Shown in pieces: positions 35,653-46,173 of a stretch of DNA of 64,000 nt. The stretch comes from Streptomyces sp. Tu6071 (lineage in GTDB: Bacteria > Actinomycetota > Actinomycetes > Streptomycetales > Streptomycetaceae), in the NCBI RefSeq assembly GCF_000213055.1, contig NZ_CM001165.1:4920945-4984944 (forward strand). Direction: 5' to 3'. How positions within the stretch are numbered: position 1 is the first letter of the stretch; every line of letters begins with the position of its first letter. The notes beneath the pieces are model-generated. The model saw only the letters and a program-made list of their open reading frames with translations. It did not search any database and was not told the origin of the DNA. Both the position numbers and the translations under genes were made by a program.

Positions 35653-36279
35653 CTAGGGGAGAACGCGATGGAACATGTGGGTCACGCCGGAGGACATCTC
35701 CGCGCGCGTCGTCTCCAGCACGCGCGCGGGGTGCAGGGGTTGCGCGAAGAGCGGACGGCCGCCACCGAGGAGCACGGGCACGACGTGGAGGCGGAGTTCG
35801 TCCAGCACACCGGCGGCCAGGGCGGCGGAGACGATCTGTCCGCCGCCCATCACCGCCACGTCCCCGCCCCGGGCCCTGGCCTCGGCGACCGCCTGTGCGA
35901 CGGCCGCGGCCACGCCCGCGGTGACGAACTCGAAGCTCGTGCCGTCGGACAGCCGCCGCGACGCCCTCGGCCGGTGGGTCACCACGAAGACCGGTACGTG
36001 GAACGGTGGTTCCTCGCCCCACGCCTTCTCCCCGTGGTCGTACATGCGGCGGCCGATCACCGCGGCCCCCGTGCGGGCGAAGTACTCGCCCATGATGTCG
36101 TCGCCCGCACCGCGGTCGCCGCCCTCCTGCCCGGCCCGCGCGCGCCAGGTGGCGAGGTCGAAGAGCCACCGGTGGAGGCGTTCGCCGCCGATGCCCAGGG
36201 GGTGGCGGCCGGGGCCGTCGTCGGGGCCGGCGACGAAGCCGTCCAGGGAGACGGAGATGTCAGCGATCACCTGGGTCAT
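35653..36279 (-). CDS. Dihydrofolate reductase-family (RibD C-terminal-like) protein
   Basis: This 208-residue protein starts at ATG 36279. SVSLDGFVAGPDDGPG at the N-terminus, GRRMYDHG and DVAVMGGGQIVSAAL followed by DELRLHVVPVLLGGGRPLF are the RibD-C/YyaP-like dihydrofolate-reductase family signatures. These NADPH-dependent proteins are widespread near ECF sigma and YCII/DGPF genes. It is 14 bp from the SDR gene, giving a likely co-transcribed pair. The physiological substrate is unknown. Confidence 0.85.
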   Translation of the reverse strand: MTQVIADISVSLDGFVAGPDDGPGRHPLGIGGERLHRWLFDLATWRARAGQEGGDRGAGDDIMGEYFARTGAAVIGRRMYDHGEKAWGEEPPFHVPVFVVTHRPRASRRLSDGTSFEFVTAGVAAAVAQAVAEARARGGDVAVMGGGQIVSAALAAGVLDELRLHVVPVLLGGGRPLFAQPLHPARVLETTRAEMSSGVTHMFHRVLP

Positions 36280-36332
36280 GTCCTCGACGATCGCAGAACC
36301 CGGGCGCCGGGGCGTCTTCCGTCGTGCCGTGG

Positions 36333-37682
36333 TCAGGACGCGGTGACGGTCTCCGGCATCGCGTCGCCCCGGAACAGGCCCCCGGGGTCCACGCGCGCCC
36401 GGACCCGCTCGACGGCCCGGATATCCGCCTCGGACAGGTGCGCGCGCGGCCGGTCCAGGCCCTTCACGAAGCCGGGTGCCGTGCGGCCGGTGTCCCACGG
36501 GCCCAGAGCGGCCCGCACCTTGTCGCAGTGTCCGGTGATCTCCGCGCGGGTGCCGCGCAGTTCGGGAACACCGGCACCCATGTACGCCAGGTGCGCGTCC
36601 AGGTGGTCGAGCGCGCCGCCGTCCGGGTCGGCGAGGGCCATGCGCCCGCCGAGCTGTCGCAGCTCGACGGCGATGAGGGGCGAGCCGGATCCCTCGCCGG
36701 TCAGCCGCAGGAGCGCGGCGATCCCTTCGTGGCCCGGGTCGGCGAGCAGCATGTGGTCGCCGATGAAGGTGCCGGGCTCGTCGGGGTCCATGTGGATGTC
36801 CGGGACCGCTTCGGGACCGCACTTCTGCCAGGTGTCGAGCACCGGTTCGCCGATCGCGCGCAGCGGGTCGAGCAGTTCCTCCGCGCCGCTTGCCGTCAGG
36901 GCGACTCCGGCGACGCACACCACCGGGCCGCTCCGCAGCATCGGCGGGATCTCCGGCAGGTCCGGGAGGTTCATCACGCGCAGGGAGGTGGAGACCTCCT
37001 CGGGCGCGCGCAGCGTCCAGTCGTACCAGGCGCCGACGACGGCCTCGGCGTGCTCCCAGGACCAGAAGGCGGCCCCGGCGACGAGGTCGCGCGCGGGGAA
37101 CAGCCCGACCTCGACGGCGGTGACGACGCCGAGACCGCCGCCCCCGCCGCGCAGGGCCCAGAAGAGTTCGGGGTCCTCGGCGGCGCTGACGCGGCGCAGG
37201 ACGCCGTCCGCCGTGACGAGTTCGACGGAGCGGATGTGGTTGGCGGCGAGGCCGAGTTTGCGGCCGTAGAGGCTCACGCCTCCGTGGAGCAGGTAGCCGA
37301 TGGCGCCCACGGTGCCCGAGGTGCCGTGGGGGGCCGCGAGGCCGTGCGGCGCGGCGGCCTCGACGACGTCGTTCCACGGGGTGCCGGCCAGGACGCGGGC
37401 CACTCGGCGGTCGGCGTCGATCGCGACGCCGCCGGGCAGCCGGGGGCGGATCAGGACCGCGTCGGCCATCGAGGGGGCCGCACCGGCCGAGTGGCCCGTG
37501 GTGTGGACGCGGACGCCGTGGCCGCGCGCGGAGGCGTAGCCGATCGCGGCCCGGATATCCGCGACGCTGGTCGCGGTGAGCGCGGCGGCGGGCCGCGCGG
37601 GGCCGGCGAGGTTGTAGACGCTGGTGGCGGCGGTGTAGGCGGGGTCGCCGGGAAAGGCGAGGGGGGTGGTGGTGTCGGGCAT
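36333..37682 (-). CDS. FAD-linked oxidase, berberine-bridge/PCMH type (1 of 3)
   Basis: This 449-residue protein starts at ATG 37682. The FAD-binding PCMH domain includes VHTTGHSAGAAPS, where the usual SGGH is TTGHS, with the His for 8-alpha-histidyl linkage preserved. GTSGTVGAIGYLLHGGVS and ELFWALRGGGGGLGVVT follow. The C-terminal BBE motif is short (VDPGGLF). It lies between the ECF42 sigma gene and the DHFR-like gene on the same strand. It may be part of the sigma factor's neighbourhood rather than the core pathway. The substrate is unknown. Confidence 0.85.
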   Translation of the reverse strand: MPDTTTPLAFPGDPAYTAATSVYNLAGPARPAAALTATSVADIRAAIGYASARGHGVRVHTTGHSAGAAPSMADAVLIRPRLPGGVAIDADRRVARVLAGTPWNDVVEAAAPHGLAAPHGTSGTVGAIGYLLHGGVSLYGRKLGLAANHIRSVELVTADGVLRRVSAAEDPELFWALRGGGGGLGVVTAVEVGLFPARDLVAGAAFWSWEHAEAVVGAWYDWTLRAPEEVSTSLRVMNLPDLPEIPPMLRSGPVVCVAGVALTASGAEELLDPLRAIGEPVLDTWQKCGPEAVPDIHMDPDEPGTFIGDHMLLADPGHEGIAALLRLTGEGSGSPLIAVELRQLGGRMALADPDGGALDHLDAHLAYMGAGVPELRGTRAEITGHCDKVRAALGPWDTGRTAPGFVKGLDRPRAHLSEADIRAVERVRARVDPGGLFRGDAMPETVTAS

Positions 37683-37758
37683 GGCTGATCCCCTTGAGTC
37701 CGGACGTGTGCGTCCCAGGGTGCGAGCCGGACCGCCGTACGGGCATCCGCCAGAGTGC

Positions 37759-39204
37759 TCAGCGACGGGCCCGAAGCCGCTTGGCGCGGTCGCCGGGACC
37801 ATGAGGACGATCGTGCCGCAGCGGCTCCTCGCGTGCCGACTCCCCTTCCCCGGCCGCGCGTTCGTGCTGCTCGGTTCGGGATTCCCGCTCGTCGGCCGCG
37901 AGTTCCCGGCCGCCGGACTCCGTTCCGCCCCTCCCCCCGCCCGCCTTCTCCGTCCCGGCCGCCCCCACCCGTTCCGCCCGCTCGCTGAGGAACCGCTGCT
38001 CGGGGCCGGTGCCCGCCTGGCGCGCGGCGGCCCGGTACGCCTCTCGTGCCCCGTCCGTGTCCCCGGCCATCTCCAGCAGGTGCGCCCGCACCGCGCTGAG
38101 CCGGTGGCTGCCCGCCATCCACCGGTCCCGCTCCAGGGGTTCCAGCAGCCGCAGCCCCTCGCGCGGGCCCTTGACCATCGCCATCGCCACCGCGCGGTTC
38201 AGCCGCACCGCCGCACCCGGCGCGATCTGCTCCAGCAGGTCGTACAGGGCCAGGATCTGCGGCCAGTCCGTCTCGCCGCCCTCCGGGGTCTCGACGTGCA
38301 CGGCGGCGATGGCCGCCTGCAGCCGGTAGAAGCCGGCGCCCGGCCGGGACAGGGCCTCGACGACGAGCGCCAGCCCCTCCTCGGCGAGCGCCCCGTTCCA
38401 CCGCGAGCGGTCCTGCTCGGCCATCGGGACGAGGTCGCCGTCCGCGAGGGTACGGGCGGGGCGCCGTGCCTCCGTGAGGAGCATGAGGGCCAGCAGGCCC
38501 GTGACCTCCGCGTCGTCCGGCAGGACGCGGTGGGCCTGCCGGGTGAGCCGTATCGCCTCGGCGGTCAGGTCCGGACGCAGCAGGTCCGGCCCGACGGTGG
38601 CGGTGTACCCCTCGTTGAAGATGAGGTACAGGACGCGCAGCACCGCACGCGTGCGGCCGGGGCGCTCCGCCTCCGGCGGCATCCGGAAGTCCATGCCGTC
38701 GTTCTTGATCTGCTGCTTGGCGCGCGAGATGCGGCGGCTCATCGACGCCTGCGGGACCATGAAGGCGCGGGCGATCTCCTCCGTCGTCAGCCCGCCGACC
38801 GCACGCAGGGTCAGCGCCACCTGCGAGGACTGCGTCAGCACCGGGTGGCAGCACATGAACAGGAGGATCAGGGTGTCGTCGTCGGCGGAGACCACGTCCT
38901 CGTCGTCCGGGGCCGGGGCCAGCGACGCCTCGGGCAGCGCCATCGACGCGACGGTGGCCTCCCGGGCCCGACGGGCCGCGTCGCTGCGCCAGTAGTCCGT
39001 CAGGCGGCGCCCGGCGACGGTCAGGAGCCAGCCGCGCGCGTTCTCCGGGATGCCCTCGACCGGCCACTGCGTGGCGGCGGCCACGAGTGCTTCCTGCGCC
39101 GCGTCCTCACAGCCGTCGAACTGACCGTGCCGCCGGACCAGGGCGCCGAGGACCGAGGGCCGCAGCTCCGCGAGGAGGGTTTCGAGCTGTTGGTCGGAAC
39201 GCAC
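37759..39204 (-). CDS. ECF RNA polymerase sigma factor, ECF42-type with long C-terminal extension
   Basis: This 481-residue protein starts at GTG 39204. The sigma2 region (EDAAQEALVAAATQWP, GWLLTVAGRRLTDYWRSD) and sigma4 region (LTTEEIARAFMVPQASMSRR) lie within the first 190 residues. The rest is a TPR-like extension (YLIFNEGYTAT, LNRAVAMAMVKGP) diagnostic of ECF42. The last 60 residues are charged and of low complexity. No ribosome binding site is visible; TAGAAT lies 6 bp before the GTG, so a leaderless transcript is likely. ECF42 factors lack an anti-sigma and work with DGPF/YCII proteins, of which two are encoded in this cluster. Confidence 0.9.
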   Translation of the reverse strand: MRSDQQLETLLAELRPSVLGALVRRHGQFDGCEDAAQEALVAAATQWPVEGIPENARGWLLTVAGRRLTDYWRSDAARRAREATVASMALPEASLAPAPDDEDVVSADDDTLILLFMCCHPVLTQSSQVALTLRAVGGLTTEEIARAFMVPQASMSRRISRAKQQIKNDGMDFRMPPEAERPGRTRAVLRVLYLIFNEGYTATVGPDLLRPDLTAEAIRLTRQAHRVLPDDAEVTGLLALMLLTEARRPARTLADGDLVPMAEQDRSRWNGALAEEGLALVVEALSRPGAGFYRLQAAIAAVHVETPEGGETDWPQILALYDLLEQIAPGAAVRLNRAVAMAMVKGPREGLRLLEPLERDRWMAGSHRLSAVRAHLLEMAGDTDGAREAYRAAARQAGTGPEQRFLSERAERVGAAGTEKAGGGRGGTESGGRELAADERESRTEQHERAAGEGESAREEPLRHDRPHGPGDRAKRLRARR

Positions 39205-39216
39205 CGGGCCATTCTA
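39205..39216 (-). promoter_or_regulatory. Likely -10 box giving a leaderless sigma-factor mRNA
   Basis: TAGAAT on the minus strand (39216-39211) ends 6 bp before the GTG start at 39204, so transcription would begin at or next to the start codon. No Shine-Dalgarno sequence is present. The -35 is unclear. Confidence 0.4.
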
Positions 39217-39247
39217 TGCCGGGTGTCCGTCCGCCCCGGGGAAGAGC

Positions 39248-39289
39248 GCACGCGCCGAGATGCCCGCCGCCCGGCGCCGGTGACACGGT
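39248..39289 (+). promoter_or_regulatory. Cluster promoter element 13 (for 39326 oxidase)
   Basis: GCA is at 39248 and GAGATG at 39257, with CACGGT 21 bp later, 36 bp before the start codon. Confidence 0.55.
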
Positions 39290-39325
39290 CGGGGCACTGA
39301 CCGCGAACCGCTGAGGAAGGCCCCC

Positions 39326-40828
39326 ATGACGGACCCGACCGCCCTCGTCGTCACGCGTGACGACCCCCGCTACCCCGCCCTCGTCGAGGGCTACAACCAC
39401 CGCTTCGTGGGCCGCCCCGACGAGGTCCGGCTCGCCACCGACGCCGAGGACGTACGGGCCGCGGTCCAGGCGGCCGTGGACACCGGCCGGAGGATCGCCG
39501 TGCGCAGCGGCGGCCACTGCTTCGAGGACTTCACCGCGCACCGCGACGTCAAGGTGCTCCTCGACCTGTCGGCGCTCCGGCACGTCGGCCACGACGCCGG
39601 GCGCGACGCCTTCGTGGTGGAACCCGGGGCCAGGCTCGACCACGTCTACCGGACCCTGTACGACGGCTGGGGCGTGACCATCCCGGCCGGTACCTGCTTC
39701 GAGGTCGCCGCCGGGGGGCACTTCGCGGCCGGTGGCTACGGCCCCCTGTCCCGCCGCGACGGCCTCGTGGTGGACCACGTCACGGCGGTCGAGGCGGTCG
39801 TCGTCGGCGCCGACGGGCGCGCGCGCCTCCTCGTGGGCACCGACCGGCCCGACGACCCGCACCACGACCTGTGGTGGGCCCACACCGGAGGCGGGGGCGG
39901 CAGCTTCGGCGTCGTCACGAAGTACTGGCTGCGCACGCCCGGGACGCCGGACGGGGACCCGGCCGCCCAGCTCCCCCGCGCGCCGCGCGCCGTGCTGCGC
40001 CGTGACACCACGTGGTCCTGGGACGGGTTCTCCGAGGCCGACTTCCGCGCCCTGCTGCGGGGTTACTGCGACTGGTACGAGAAGAACAGCGAGCCGGGGA
40101 CCCCGGCCGCGGCACTGTGGAGCAACCTGATCATCACCCACCGCTCGGGCACCATGCTCACCCTGACCTCCGTGATCCATGACGACACCCCCGACGCGGC
40201 CGGGGTCCTCGCCGCCCACACGGAGGCGGTCACCCGCGCGATCCGGGCGGAGCCGGTGTCGGCGGCCACCGAGACCTGCTCGTGGAAGGACACCTGGCTG
40301 CCCTCGTACAGCTGGCCCAGCGACCCGCACGGCCGCTACAAGAACAAGGCGGCCTATCTGCGGCGCGGGTTCTCCGACGAGCAGATCACCGCGATCCACC
40401 GGCACCTGTCCTCGCCGGACTACGACAACCCCATGGGCTGCCTGGTCGTGACCGGTTTCGGCGGGCAGGTCAACGCCGTCGCCCCGGACGCCACCGCGGT
40501 CCCCCAGCGCGACAGCATCCTCAAGGCGTCCTACAGCACCGGCTCCTGGACCGATCCCGCCGACGACGCACGCCACCTGGCCTGGGTACGCGCGTACTAC
40601 CGGGACGTCTACGCGCACTCCGGCGGCGTGCCCGTCCCCGACGAGAGCACCGACGGCTCCTACATCGGCTACCCCGACACCGACCTGGCCGACCCCGGGT
40701 GGAACACGTCGGGGACCGACTGGACCGCCCTCTACTTCAAGGACAACTACGCGCGGCTGCAACGCGCGAAACGCGCCTACGACCCGCGCGACGTGTTCCG
40801 CCACGCCCTGTCCGTCCGCCTGCCCTGA
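39326..40828 (+). CDS. FAD-linked oxidase, berberine-bridge type, probably bicovalent (2 of 3)
   Basis: This 500-residue protein starts at ATG 39326 after GAGGAAGG. RSGGHCFEDF supplies the histidine and PAGTCFEVAAGGHFAAGG near residue 120 a cysteine in the position used for a second flavin bond in bicovalent flavoproteins. The C-terminal BBE segment includes YFKDNYARLQRAKRAYDPRDVF. Such enzymes catalyse oxidations of secondary alcohols, C-C ring closure or desaturation during natural-product tailoring. It has its own cluster promoter element, which makes it the best-supported pathway member of the three oxidases. Confidence 0.9.
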   Translation: MTDPTALVVTRDDPRYPALVEGYNHRFVGRPDEVRLATDAEDVRAAVQAAVDTGRRIAVRSGGHCFEDFTAHRDVKVLLDLSALRHVGHDAGRDAFVVEPGARLDHVYRTLYDGWGVTIPAGTCFEVAAGGHFAAGGYGPLSRRDGLVVDHVTAVEAVVVGADGRARLLVGTDRPDDPHHDLWWAHTGGGGGSFGVVTKYWLRTPGTPDGDPAAQLPRAPRAVLRRDTTWSWDGFSEADFRALLRGYCDWYEKNSEPGTPAAALWSNLIITHRSGTMLTLTSVIHDDTPDAAGVLAAHTEAVTRAIRAEPVSAATETCSWKDTWLPSYSWPSDPHGRYKNKAAYLRRGFSDEQITAIHRHLSSPDYDNPMGCLVVTGFGGQVNAVAPDATAVPQRDSILKASYSTGSWTDPADDARHLAWVRAYYRDVYAHSGGVPVPDESTDGSYIGYPDTDLADPGWNTSGTDWTALYFKDNYARLQRAKRAYDPRDVFRHALSVRLP

Positions 40829-41210
40829 GCGGACGGCGGTCCCACGCCGACAGCCCGTCGCCCGGGCCGCCCGGAAGACCGCACGGCGGAACAACCGCCC
40901 CTGAGCCACCGCGGGTTCGCGGGGCGGGCACCGACCGCGCCCCGCGCCTCGTGGCCGCCGACCAGGCGGGACAAGGGAGTTGACGGTGTTCCGGGCCCGG
41001 GACCCGGCATCGGTCGCGCCCTTGCGGCGGCATGCCCGGAACCGGCCCGCACGGGCGGCGAGGACAGGCGCATTCCAGGAGATGCCGTCGCCACACCGGG
41101 CGGCCATTGTGCAGTGAGGGACCGCACGCCGGCCGGCACCGACCCGGCCCGGGTGGTGCGTGCGCACCGTCCCCTTCCCATGAACCCGCGCGGATTGACG
41201 GAGGCTGTCC
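40829..41210. other. Intergenic region upstream of the NRPS
   Basis: This 382-bp region carries promoter element 14. Nothing else was recognised; no terminator as clear as those elsewhere was found after the oxidase gene. Confidence 0.5.
41070..41110 (+). promoter_or_regulatory. Cluster promoter element 14 (NRPS/aminomutase/hydroxylase operon)
   Basis: GCA is at 41070 and GAGATG at 41079, with CATTGT 20 bp later. It is about 100 bp before the NRPS start. Confidence 0.65.
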
Positions 41211-44200
41211 ATGAGCGATCCCGCATACCGGGACGTCCCCGCGAGCGAGGCGCAGCAAGGGCTGTGGCTGCTGCGCTCGCTCGGGCGGGAACCGGCGCCG
41301 AGGTGCCGTACGTACCGGGTGGTCGGCGACCTGGACGTGGCGGCACTGGCCGCCGCCTGGCGCTCGCTCGTGGACCGGCACGAGGGACTGCGCTCGGCCC
41401 TCCTGGCGCGCGACGGCGTGCCGGTGCGACGGGTCTGGGAGCGCGCCGGGAAACGGGCGTTCCGGCTGCGCGAGGGGGGCCGCGGGAAGGCCGCCGAGGG
41501 CCACCAGGGGCCGGTCGCCGACGGGGGACCGGACCTGGTCGGTGTGCCGACGGGCGCGCGGATGACAGTCACGGCGTTCGGGCCCAAGGAGCACCGGGTC
41601 CACGTGGCGGTGCCCCGCGCGTTCGCCGACGACGACTTCCTCGACAGGCTGGTCGAGGAGCTGTCCGAACTGTGCGCGGGGAAGCCCCTACCGGCGTGGG
41701 CACCGGGTGCGGGTGCGGATGCGGATGCTGGTGCGGCCGGTACGGACCCCGAGACCCTTGAGACTCCTGAGATCCCTGGGACCCCCGAGGCCCCCGAGGC
41801 CCCCGACACCCCCGAGGCTGCCGAGGCCCTCGCCTGGTGGGTCAAGACGCTGACCCCCTTGCCGAGCGAACTGCCGCTCCCCGCCGACCACCCGCGTCCG
41901 GAGCGGGCCTCGGGGCGGTGGGGGGAGATCCACGCCCCCGCCGACGCGCGGCTCGGCCGCGCCGTCGCCCACTGCGCCGAGGCCCGTGGCAGCGATCCGT
42001 TCACCGTGCTGCTGACGGCCTTCCAGGTGCTCCTGCACCGCTACACCGGGGGCGACCGCGTGGCCGTCGCGGTGCCCGTGTCCTCGGGGACGCCGGGCGC
42101 CGGGGCGAATGTGCTGATCCTCCCGGCGGACATCGCGCCGGGACACCGCTTCGAGGACGTCCTCGACCGCGGCACCGCGACGACCGCCGAGGCGATGGCG
42201 CGGCGCGACGTCCCCCTGGCGCGCGTCCTCGGGGCCCTGCCCGTCGTCCGTGACGCGCGCCGCGTGCCGTTGAGCGAGGTCGTCCTCGACTACCGCGACC
42301 GGCCGCGACCGGTCCCGTCCCTCCCCGGCGCCGTGGTGGAGCCCTGCCCGGAGCACGGCGGCCCCGCCCCGGCCGACCTGGTGCTGCGCGTCGACGACGG
42401 CGCCGGGGGACCGGCCTTCACCCTGCTCTACGACGCGGACCAGTACCGGCCCGCGACCGCGCGGATGATCCTGCGGCAGTTCCGCACGCTGCTGCGGCAC
42501 TCCGTGCGGTCGCCGGAGGTAGCAGTCGGCGAACTGGCCCTCGACAGTCCCGGCAGGGCAGCGCGCGCCCTCGGCCGGGCCGACCGGCGGGCCGAGGGCG
42601 GCACCCCCCGGCACACGAGCGTGGAGGCGATCCGGAGGCGGGCCGAGCGGGACCCGGACACCGTGGCAGTCGACGGCCCCGACGGGACGCTCACCTACCG
42701 CGCGCTCCAGGACGCCGCGTCACATGTCGCGGCGGACCTGCGGGCCGCCGGGGTGCGCGCCGGTGACGCGGTCGTGGTGCGGCAGCCGGTGGGAGTGCGC
42801 CAGTATGCCGCGCTCCTCGGGGTACTGGCGGCCGGTGCGCACGTGTCCTGGTCGGGGACCGCCGACAGCGGGGACCGGGGCCGGGCCGTCCTGGAGGCGC
42901 TCAAGCCCGCGGCCATGCTCGTGGCCGCCGGGACCACCGCCGCCCCGGACGCCGCCGAGGCGTCCCCCGCGCACGCCGAGGGCGCCCACGCGTCCGGCCA
43001 CGACGAACTCGTCGACTGGTACCGGGCGACCATCGGCGGCCGGGTCGTCACGATCGCGGAGCCCGGCCCGGCCCCCGCCCGGAGCGCCCTCCCCGCTCCT
43101 CCCCGCCTCACCGACCGCGCCTATGTCGCCTTCACCTCCGGGACCACCGGTGTGCCGAAGGGCATCGCGCACCAGCACGGCACCCTCGCGCAGTTCGCCG
43201 CGTGGATGGCCACCGAGTTCGAGATCGGCCCCGGCGTGCGCGTCGCCCAATGGGTCGCCGCCGAGCACGACCCCGCCCTGGCCGAGACGTTCGCCGCGCT
43301 CGGCTCGGGGGCCACGCTCTGCCCGGTCCCGGCGAAGATCCGGGCCAACCCCGAACGCCTCCTGGACTGGCTGGCCGCCGAACGCGTCGGCGTGCTCCAG
43401 ACGGTGCCGAGCTTCGCCCGCGAACTGCTGCGCGTCCTCACCGAGCGCCGTTCCGCCGAGGGCCTCGGCACGCTCAGGGTCCTGCTGCTGATGGGCGAGG
43501 CACTGCCCGGCGAACTCGCCGAGGGACTGCTGAACGCCCTGCCGCTGGTCCGCCTCGCCAACCTCTACGGACCGACCGAGACCGTCGCCGCGACCTGGTA
43601 CCCGGTACGGCGCGGACGCCCCCCGCGCGGCGTCCGCGCGGCCACCGCGCCCCCGCCGCCCGCCCAGATCCCCATAGGCCACCCCATCCCCGGCCGCGGC
43701 GTCCTGGTCGTCGACCCGTCCGGCCGCGTCTGCCCCGCGGGCGTCACCGGTGAACTCGTCGTCACCGGCCCGTACGTCGCCGACGGCTACCTCGGCGTCC
43801 ACGACCACGCCGCCTTCACCCGGCTCCCGCACACCGACGCGCCCTGCTACCGCACCGGGGACCTCGCGCGCCGCCGCCCCGACGGCACCCTCGAATACCG
43901 GGGCCGCAAGGACAGCCAGGTCAAGCTCTACGGCAGCCGCCTGGAGCTGACCGACGTCGAGGCGGCCCTCGGCGGGCACCCCGCCGTCGCCGATTGCGCC
44001 GTCCTCGCCAACGCCGACCGCGACGGCCTCGCCACCCGCCTGGTGATCTGTGTCGTCCCGCGCCACCGGCCCGACGGCACCCCGGAGGGCTCGCCGAGCG
44101 AATGGCGCGCCCACCTGCGCCGCCGCTTCGGCCGCTCCCTGCTCCCCGCCCTCTACCGCACCCTGGACCGCCTGCCGCGGACCGTCACCGGCAAGGTCGA

Positions 44201-44486
44201 CCGTCCCCGGCTGGCCCGCGAGGTCGCCGCCGCCGAGCGCGACGCCGTCGCCCGGCGCCCGGCCCCCGGCACCGAGACCGAACTCGCCGCGCTCTGGACC
44301 GACGTGCTGGGCACCCCGCCGAGCCACGCCGACCAGGGCTTCTTCGCGGCCGGCGGCACCTCGCTGCTGGTCCCGCGCCTGCTCCACCAGATACGGCAGC
44401 ACTTCGCCGCCGACGTCACCGCTCCGCAGTTCTACGCCCACCAGAGCCTGGCCGCCCTGGCCGCCCTGGTCGACCGCATCCGATGA
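41211..44486 (+). CDS. NRPS with degenerate C domain, adenylation domain and carrier domain (SgcC1-type)
   Basis: This 1091-residue protein starts at ATG 41211 after GGAGG. Residues 1-440 resemble a condensation domain, but the HHxxxDG motif is replaced by [10 protein letters not shown], so it should be inactive in condensation. An acidic Pro/Glu/Thr repeat lies near residues 175-205. The adenylation domain (about 465-960) has [30 protein letters not shown] and [10 protein letters not shown] carrier domain with GGTS near residue 1048 ends the protein. By context it activates beta-tyrosine made by the downstream aminomutase. A second, free-standing carrier at 25.9 kb makes its final acceptor uncertain. 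Confidence 0.92.
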   Translation: MSDPAYRDVPASEAQQGLWLLRSLGREPAPRCRTYRVVGDLDVAALAAAWRSLVDRHEGLRSALLARDGVPVRRVWERAGKRAFRLREGGRGKAAEGHQGPVADGGPDLVGVPTGARMTVTAFGPKEHRVHVAVPRAFADDDFLDRLVEELSELCAGKPLPAWAPGAGADADAGAAGTDPETLETPEIPGTPEAPEAPDTPEAAEALAWWVKTLTPLPSELPLPADHPRPERASGRWGEIHAPADARLGRAVAHCAEARGSDPFTVLLTAFQVLLHRYTGGDRVAVAVPVSSGTPGAGANVLILPADIAPGHRFEDVLDRGTATTAEAMARRDVPLARVLGALPVVRDARRVPLSEVVLDYRDRPRPVPSLPGAVVEPCPEHGGPAPADLVLRVDDGAGGPAFTLLYDADQYRPATARMILRQFRTLLRHSVRSPEVAVGELALDSPGRAARALGRADRRAEGGTPRHTSVEAIRRRAERDPDTVAVDGPDGTLTYRALQDAASHVAADLRAAGVRAGDAVVVRQPVGVRQYAALLGVLAAGAHVSWSGTADSGDRGRAVLEALKPAAMLVAAGTTAAPDAAEASPAHAEGAHASGHDELVDWYRATIGGRVVTIAEPGPAPARSALPAPPRLTDRAYVAFTSGTTGVPKGIAHQHGTLAQFAAWMATEFEIGPGVRVAQWVAAEHDPALAETFAALGSGATLCPVPAKIRANPERLLDWLAAERVGVLQTVPSFARELLRVLTERRSAEGLGTLRVLLLMGEALPGELAEGLLNALPLVRLANLYGPTETVAATWYPVRRGRPPRGVRAATAPPPPAQIPIGHPIPGRGVLVVDPSGRVCPAGVTGELVVTGPYVADGYLGVHDHAAFTRLPHTDAPCYRTGDLARRRPDGTLEYRGRKDSQVKLYGSRLELTDVEAALGGHPAVADCAVLANADRDGLATRLVICVVPRHRPDGTPEGSPSEWRAHLRRRFGRSLLPALYRTLDRLPRTVTGKVDRPRLAREVAAAERDAVARRPAPGTETELAALWTDVLGTPPSHADQGFFAAGGTSLLVPRLLHQIRQHFAADVTAPQFYAHQSLAALAALVDRIR

Positions 44487-44497
44487 AGGAGTACCCC

Positions 44498-46117
44498 GTG
44501 TCCCACACCCCCAGCAGCGAACCGTCCGCCGGCACCCCGGTCGTCCTCGACGGCGAGTCGCTCGACATCGACGCCGTCCGCCGCGTGGCCGAGCAGCGGG
44601 CCCACGTGTCGCTGACCCCCCAGTCGCTGGCCAAGGCGGCCAAGAGCCGTGCCGTGTTCGAGGACGTCGTCCGCTCCGGAACCCCCGTCTACGGCGTCAC
44701 GACCGGCTACGGCGAGATGATCTACATGCTCGTCGACCCCTCGCAGGAGACCGAGCTGCAGACGAACCTCGTCCGCAGCCACAGCGCCGGGGTCGGCCCG
44801 TTCTTCCCCCACGACCAGGCACGCGCGATCCTCTCCGCGCGCCTCAACGCGCTCGCGAAGGGCTACTCGGCGGTCCGCCCGGAGATCCTGGAGCGCCTGG
44901 CCCTGTACCTCAACAACGACCTGATCCCGGCGATCCCGGAGATCGGCTCGCTCGGCGCCAGCGGGGACCTCGCGCCGCTCGCCCACGTCGCCTCCACCGT
45001 CATCGGCGAGGGCTACTTCCTCGGCCCCGACGGACCGCGCCCCGTCGGCCCGGTGCTGCGCTCGCTCGGGATCACCCCGCTGGAGCTGAAGTTCAAGGAG
45101 GGGCTGGCGCTGATCAACGGCACGTCGGCGATGACCGGGCTCGGCGCGCTCGTCGCGGGCCGGGCCCTGGAGCAGGTGCGGCACGCCGAGATCGTCTCGG
45201 CGCTCCTGGTGGAGGCGATGCGCGGCTCGATGGGCCCCTTCCAGCCGGAGGGCCACGACATCGCGCGCCCGCACCCCGGCCAGATCGACACCGCCGCGAA
45301 CATGCGGGCCCTGCTGCGCGGCAGCGAACTCACCGTGGAGCACTCCGACCTGCGCCGTCAGGTCGCCGCGGCCAAGGAGGACGCCGACGTCACCCGGACC
45401 GAGATCTACCTGCAGAAGGCGTACTCGCTGCGGGCGATGCCGCAGGTGCTGGGCAGCGTCCGGGACACCCTGACGCACGTCACCGCCCGCGTCCACACGG
45501 AGCTCAACTCCGCGAACGACAACCCGCTCTTCTTCGAGGACCGCGAGGTCTTCCACGGCGCGAACTTCCACGGCCAGCCGGTGGCCTTCGCGATGGACTT
45601 CACCACGATCGCCCTGACGCAGCTCGGCGTGCTGGCCGAGCGGCAGCTCAACCGGGTCCTGAACCGCCACCTGAGCTACGGCCTCCCGGAGTTCCTCGTC
45701 GCCGGCGACCCGGGGCTGAGCAGCGGATACGCCGGAGCCCAGTACCCGGCCACGGCGCTGGTCGCCGAGAACCGGACGATCGGCCCCGCCAGCACCCAGA
45801 GCGTGCCCTCCAACGGCGACAACCAGGACATCGTCAGCATGGGCCTCATCGGGGCGCGCAACGCCCGGCGGGTGCTGTCCAACAACCAGTACATCCTCGC
45901 CGTGGAGTTCCTGGCCGCCGCCTCCGCGGTGGACGTCTCGGGACGCTACGACGGCCTGGGCCCCGCCGGTCGCGCCACCTACGACGCCGTGCGCTCGCTC
46001 GTGGCGCCGCTCAACAAGGACCGGTACATGGCCGACGACATCGAGACCGTCGCCGCCGCCCTGACCCGGGGGGACTTCGTCGCCGCCGTCGAGGACCGCG
46101 GCGTGGAACTGCGCTGA
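44498..46117 (+). CDS. sgcC4: MIO-dependent tyrosine 2,3-aminomutase/ammonia lyase (SgcC4-type)
   Basis: This 539-residue protein starts at GTG 44498, 8 bp after AAGGAG and 11 bp after the NRPS stop; an in-frame ATG at 44483 is less likely. Ala154-Ser155-Gly156 in [14 protein letters not shown] forms the methylideneimidazolone cofactor. [12 protein letters not shown] at about residues 60-71 supplies the catalytic tyrosine loop. The family-wide [18 protein letters not shown] lies near residue 430. It converts L-tyrosine to beta-tyrosine, the amino acid of C-1027-like enediynes. The aminomutase assignment rests on its NRPS and SgcC neighbours. Confidence 0.93.
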   Translation: MSHTPSSEPSAGTPVVLDGESLDIDAVRRVAEQRAHVSLTPQSLAKAAKSRAVFEDVVRSGTPVYGVTTGYGEMIYMLVDPSQETELQTNLVRSHSAGVGPFFPHDQARAILSARLNALAKGYSAVRPEILERLALYLNNDLIPAIPEIGSLGASGDLAPLAHVASTVIGEGYFLGPDGPRPVGPVLRSLGITPLELKFKEGLALINGTSAMTGLGALVAGRALEQVRHAEIVSALLVEAMRGSMGPFQPEGHDIARPHPGQIDTAANMRALLRGSELTVEHSDLRRQVAAAKEDADVTRTEIYLQKAYSLRAMPQVLGSVRDTLTHVTARVHTELNSANDNPLFFEDREVFHGANFHGQPVAFAMDFTTIALTQLGVLAERQLNRVLNRHLSYGLPEFLVAGDPGLSSGYAGAQYPATALVAENRTIGPASTQSVPSNGDNQDIVSMGLIGARNARRVLSNNQYILAVEFLAAASAVDVSGRYDGLGPAGRATYDAVRSLVAPLNKDRYMADDIETVAAALTRGDFVAAVEDRGVELR

Positions 46118-46173
46118 CCGCCGCGCCCGGCAGACCCGAACCCCCCGGAGCGACAGGAAGGTTGACACCCCCC

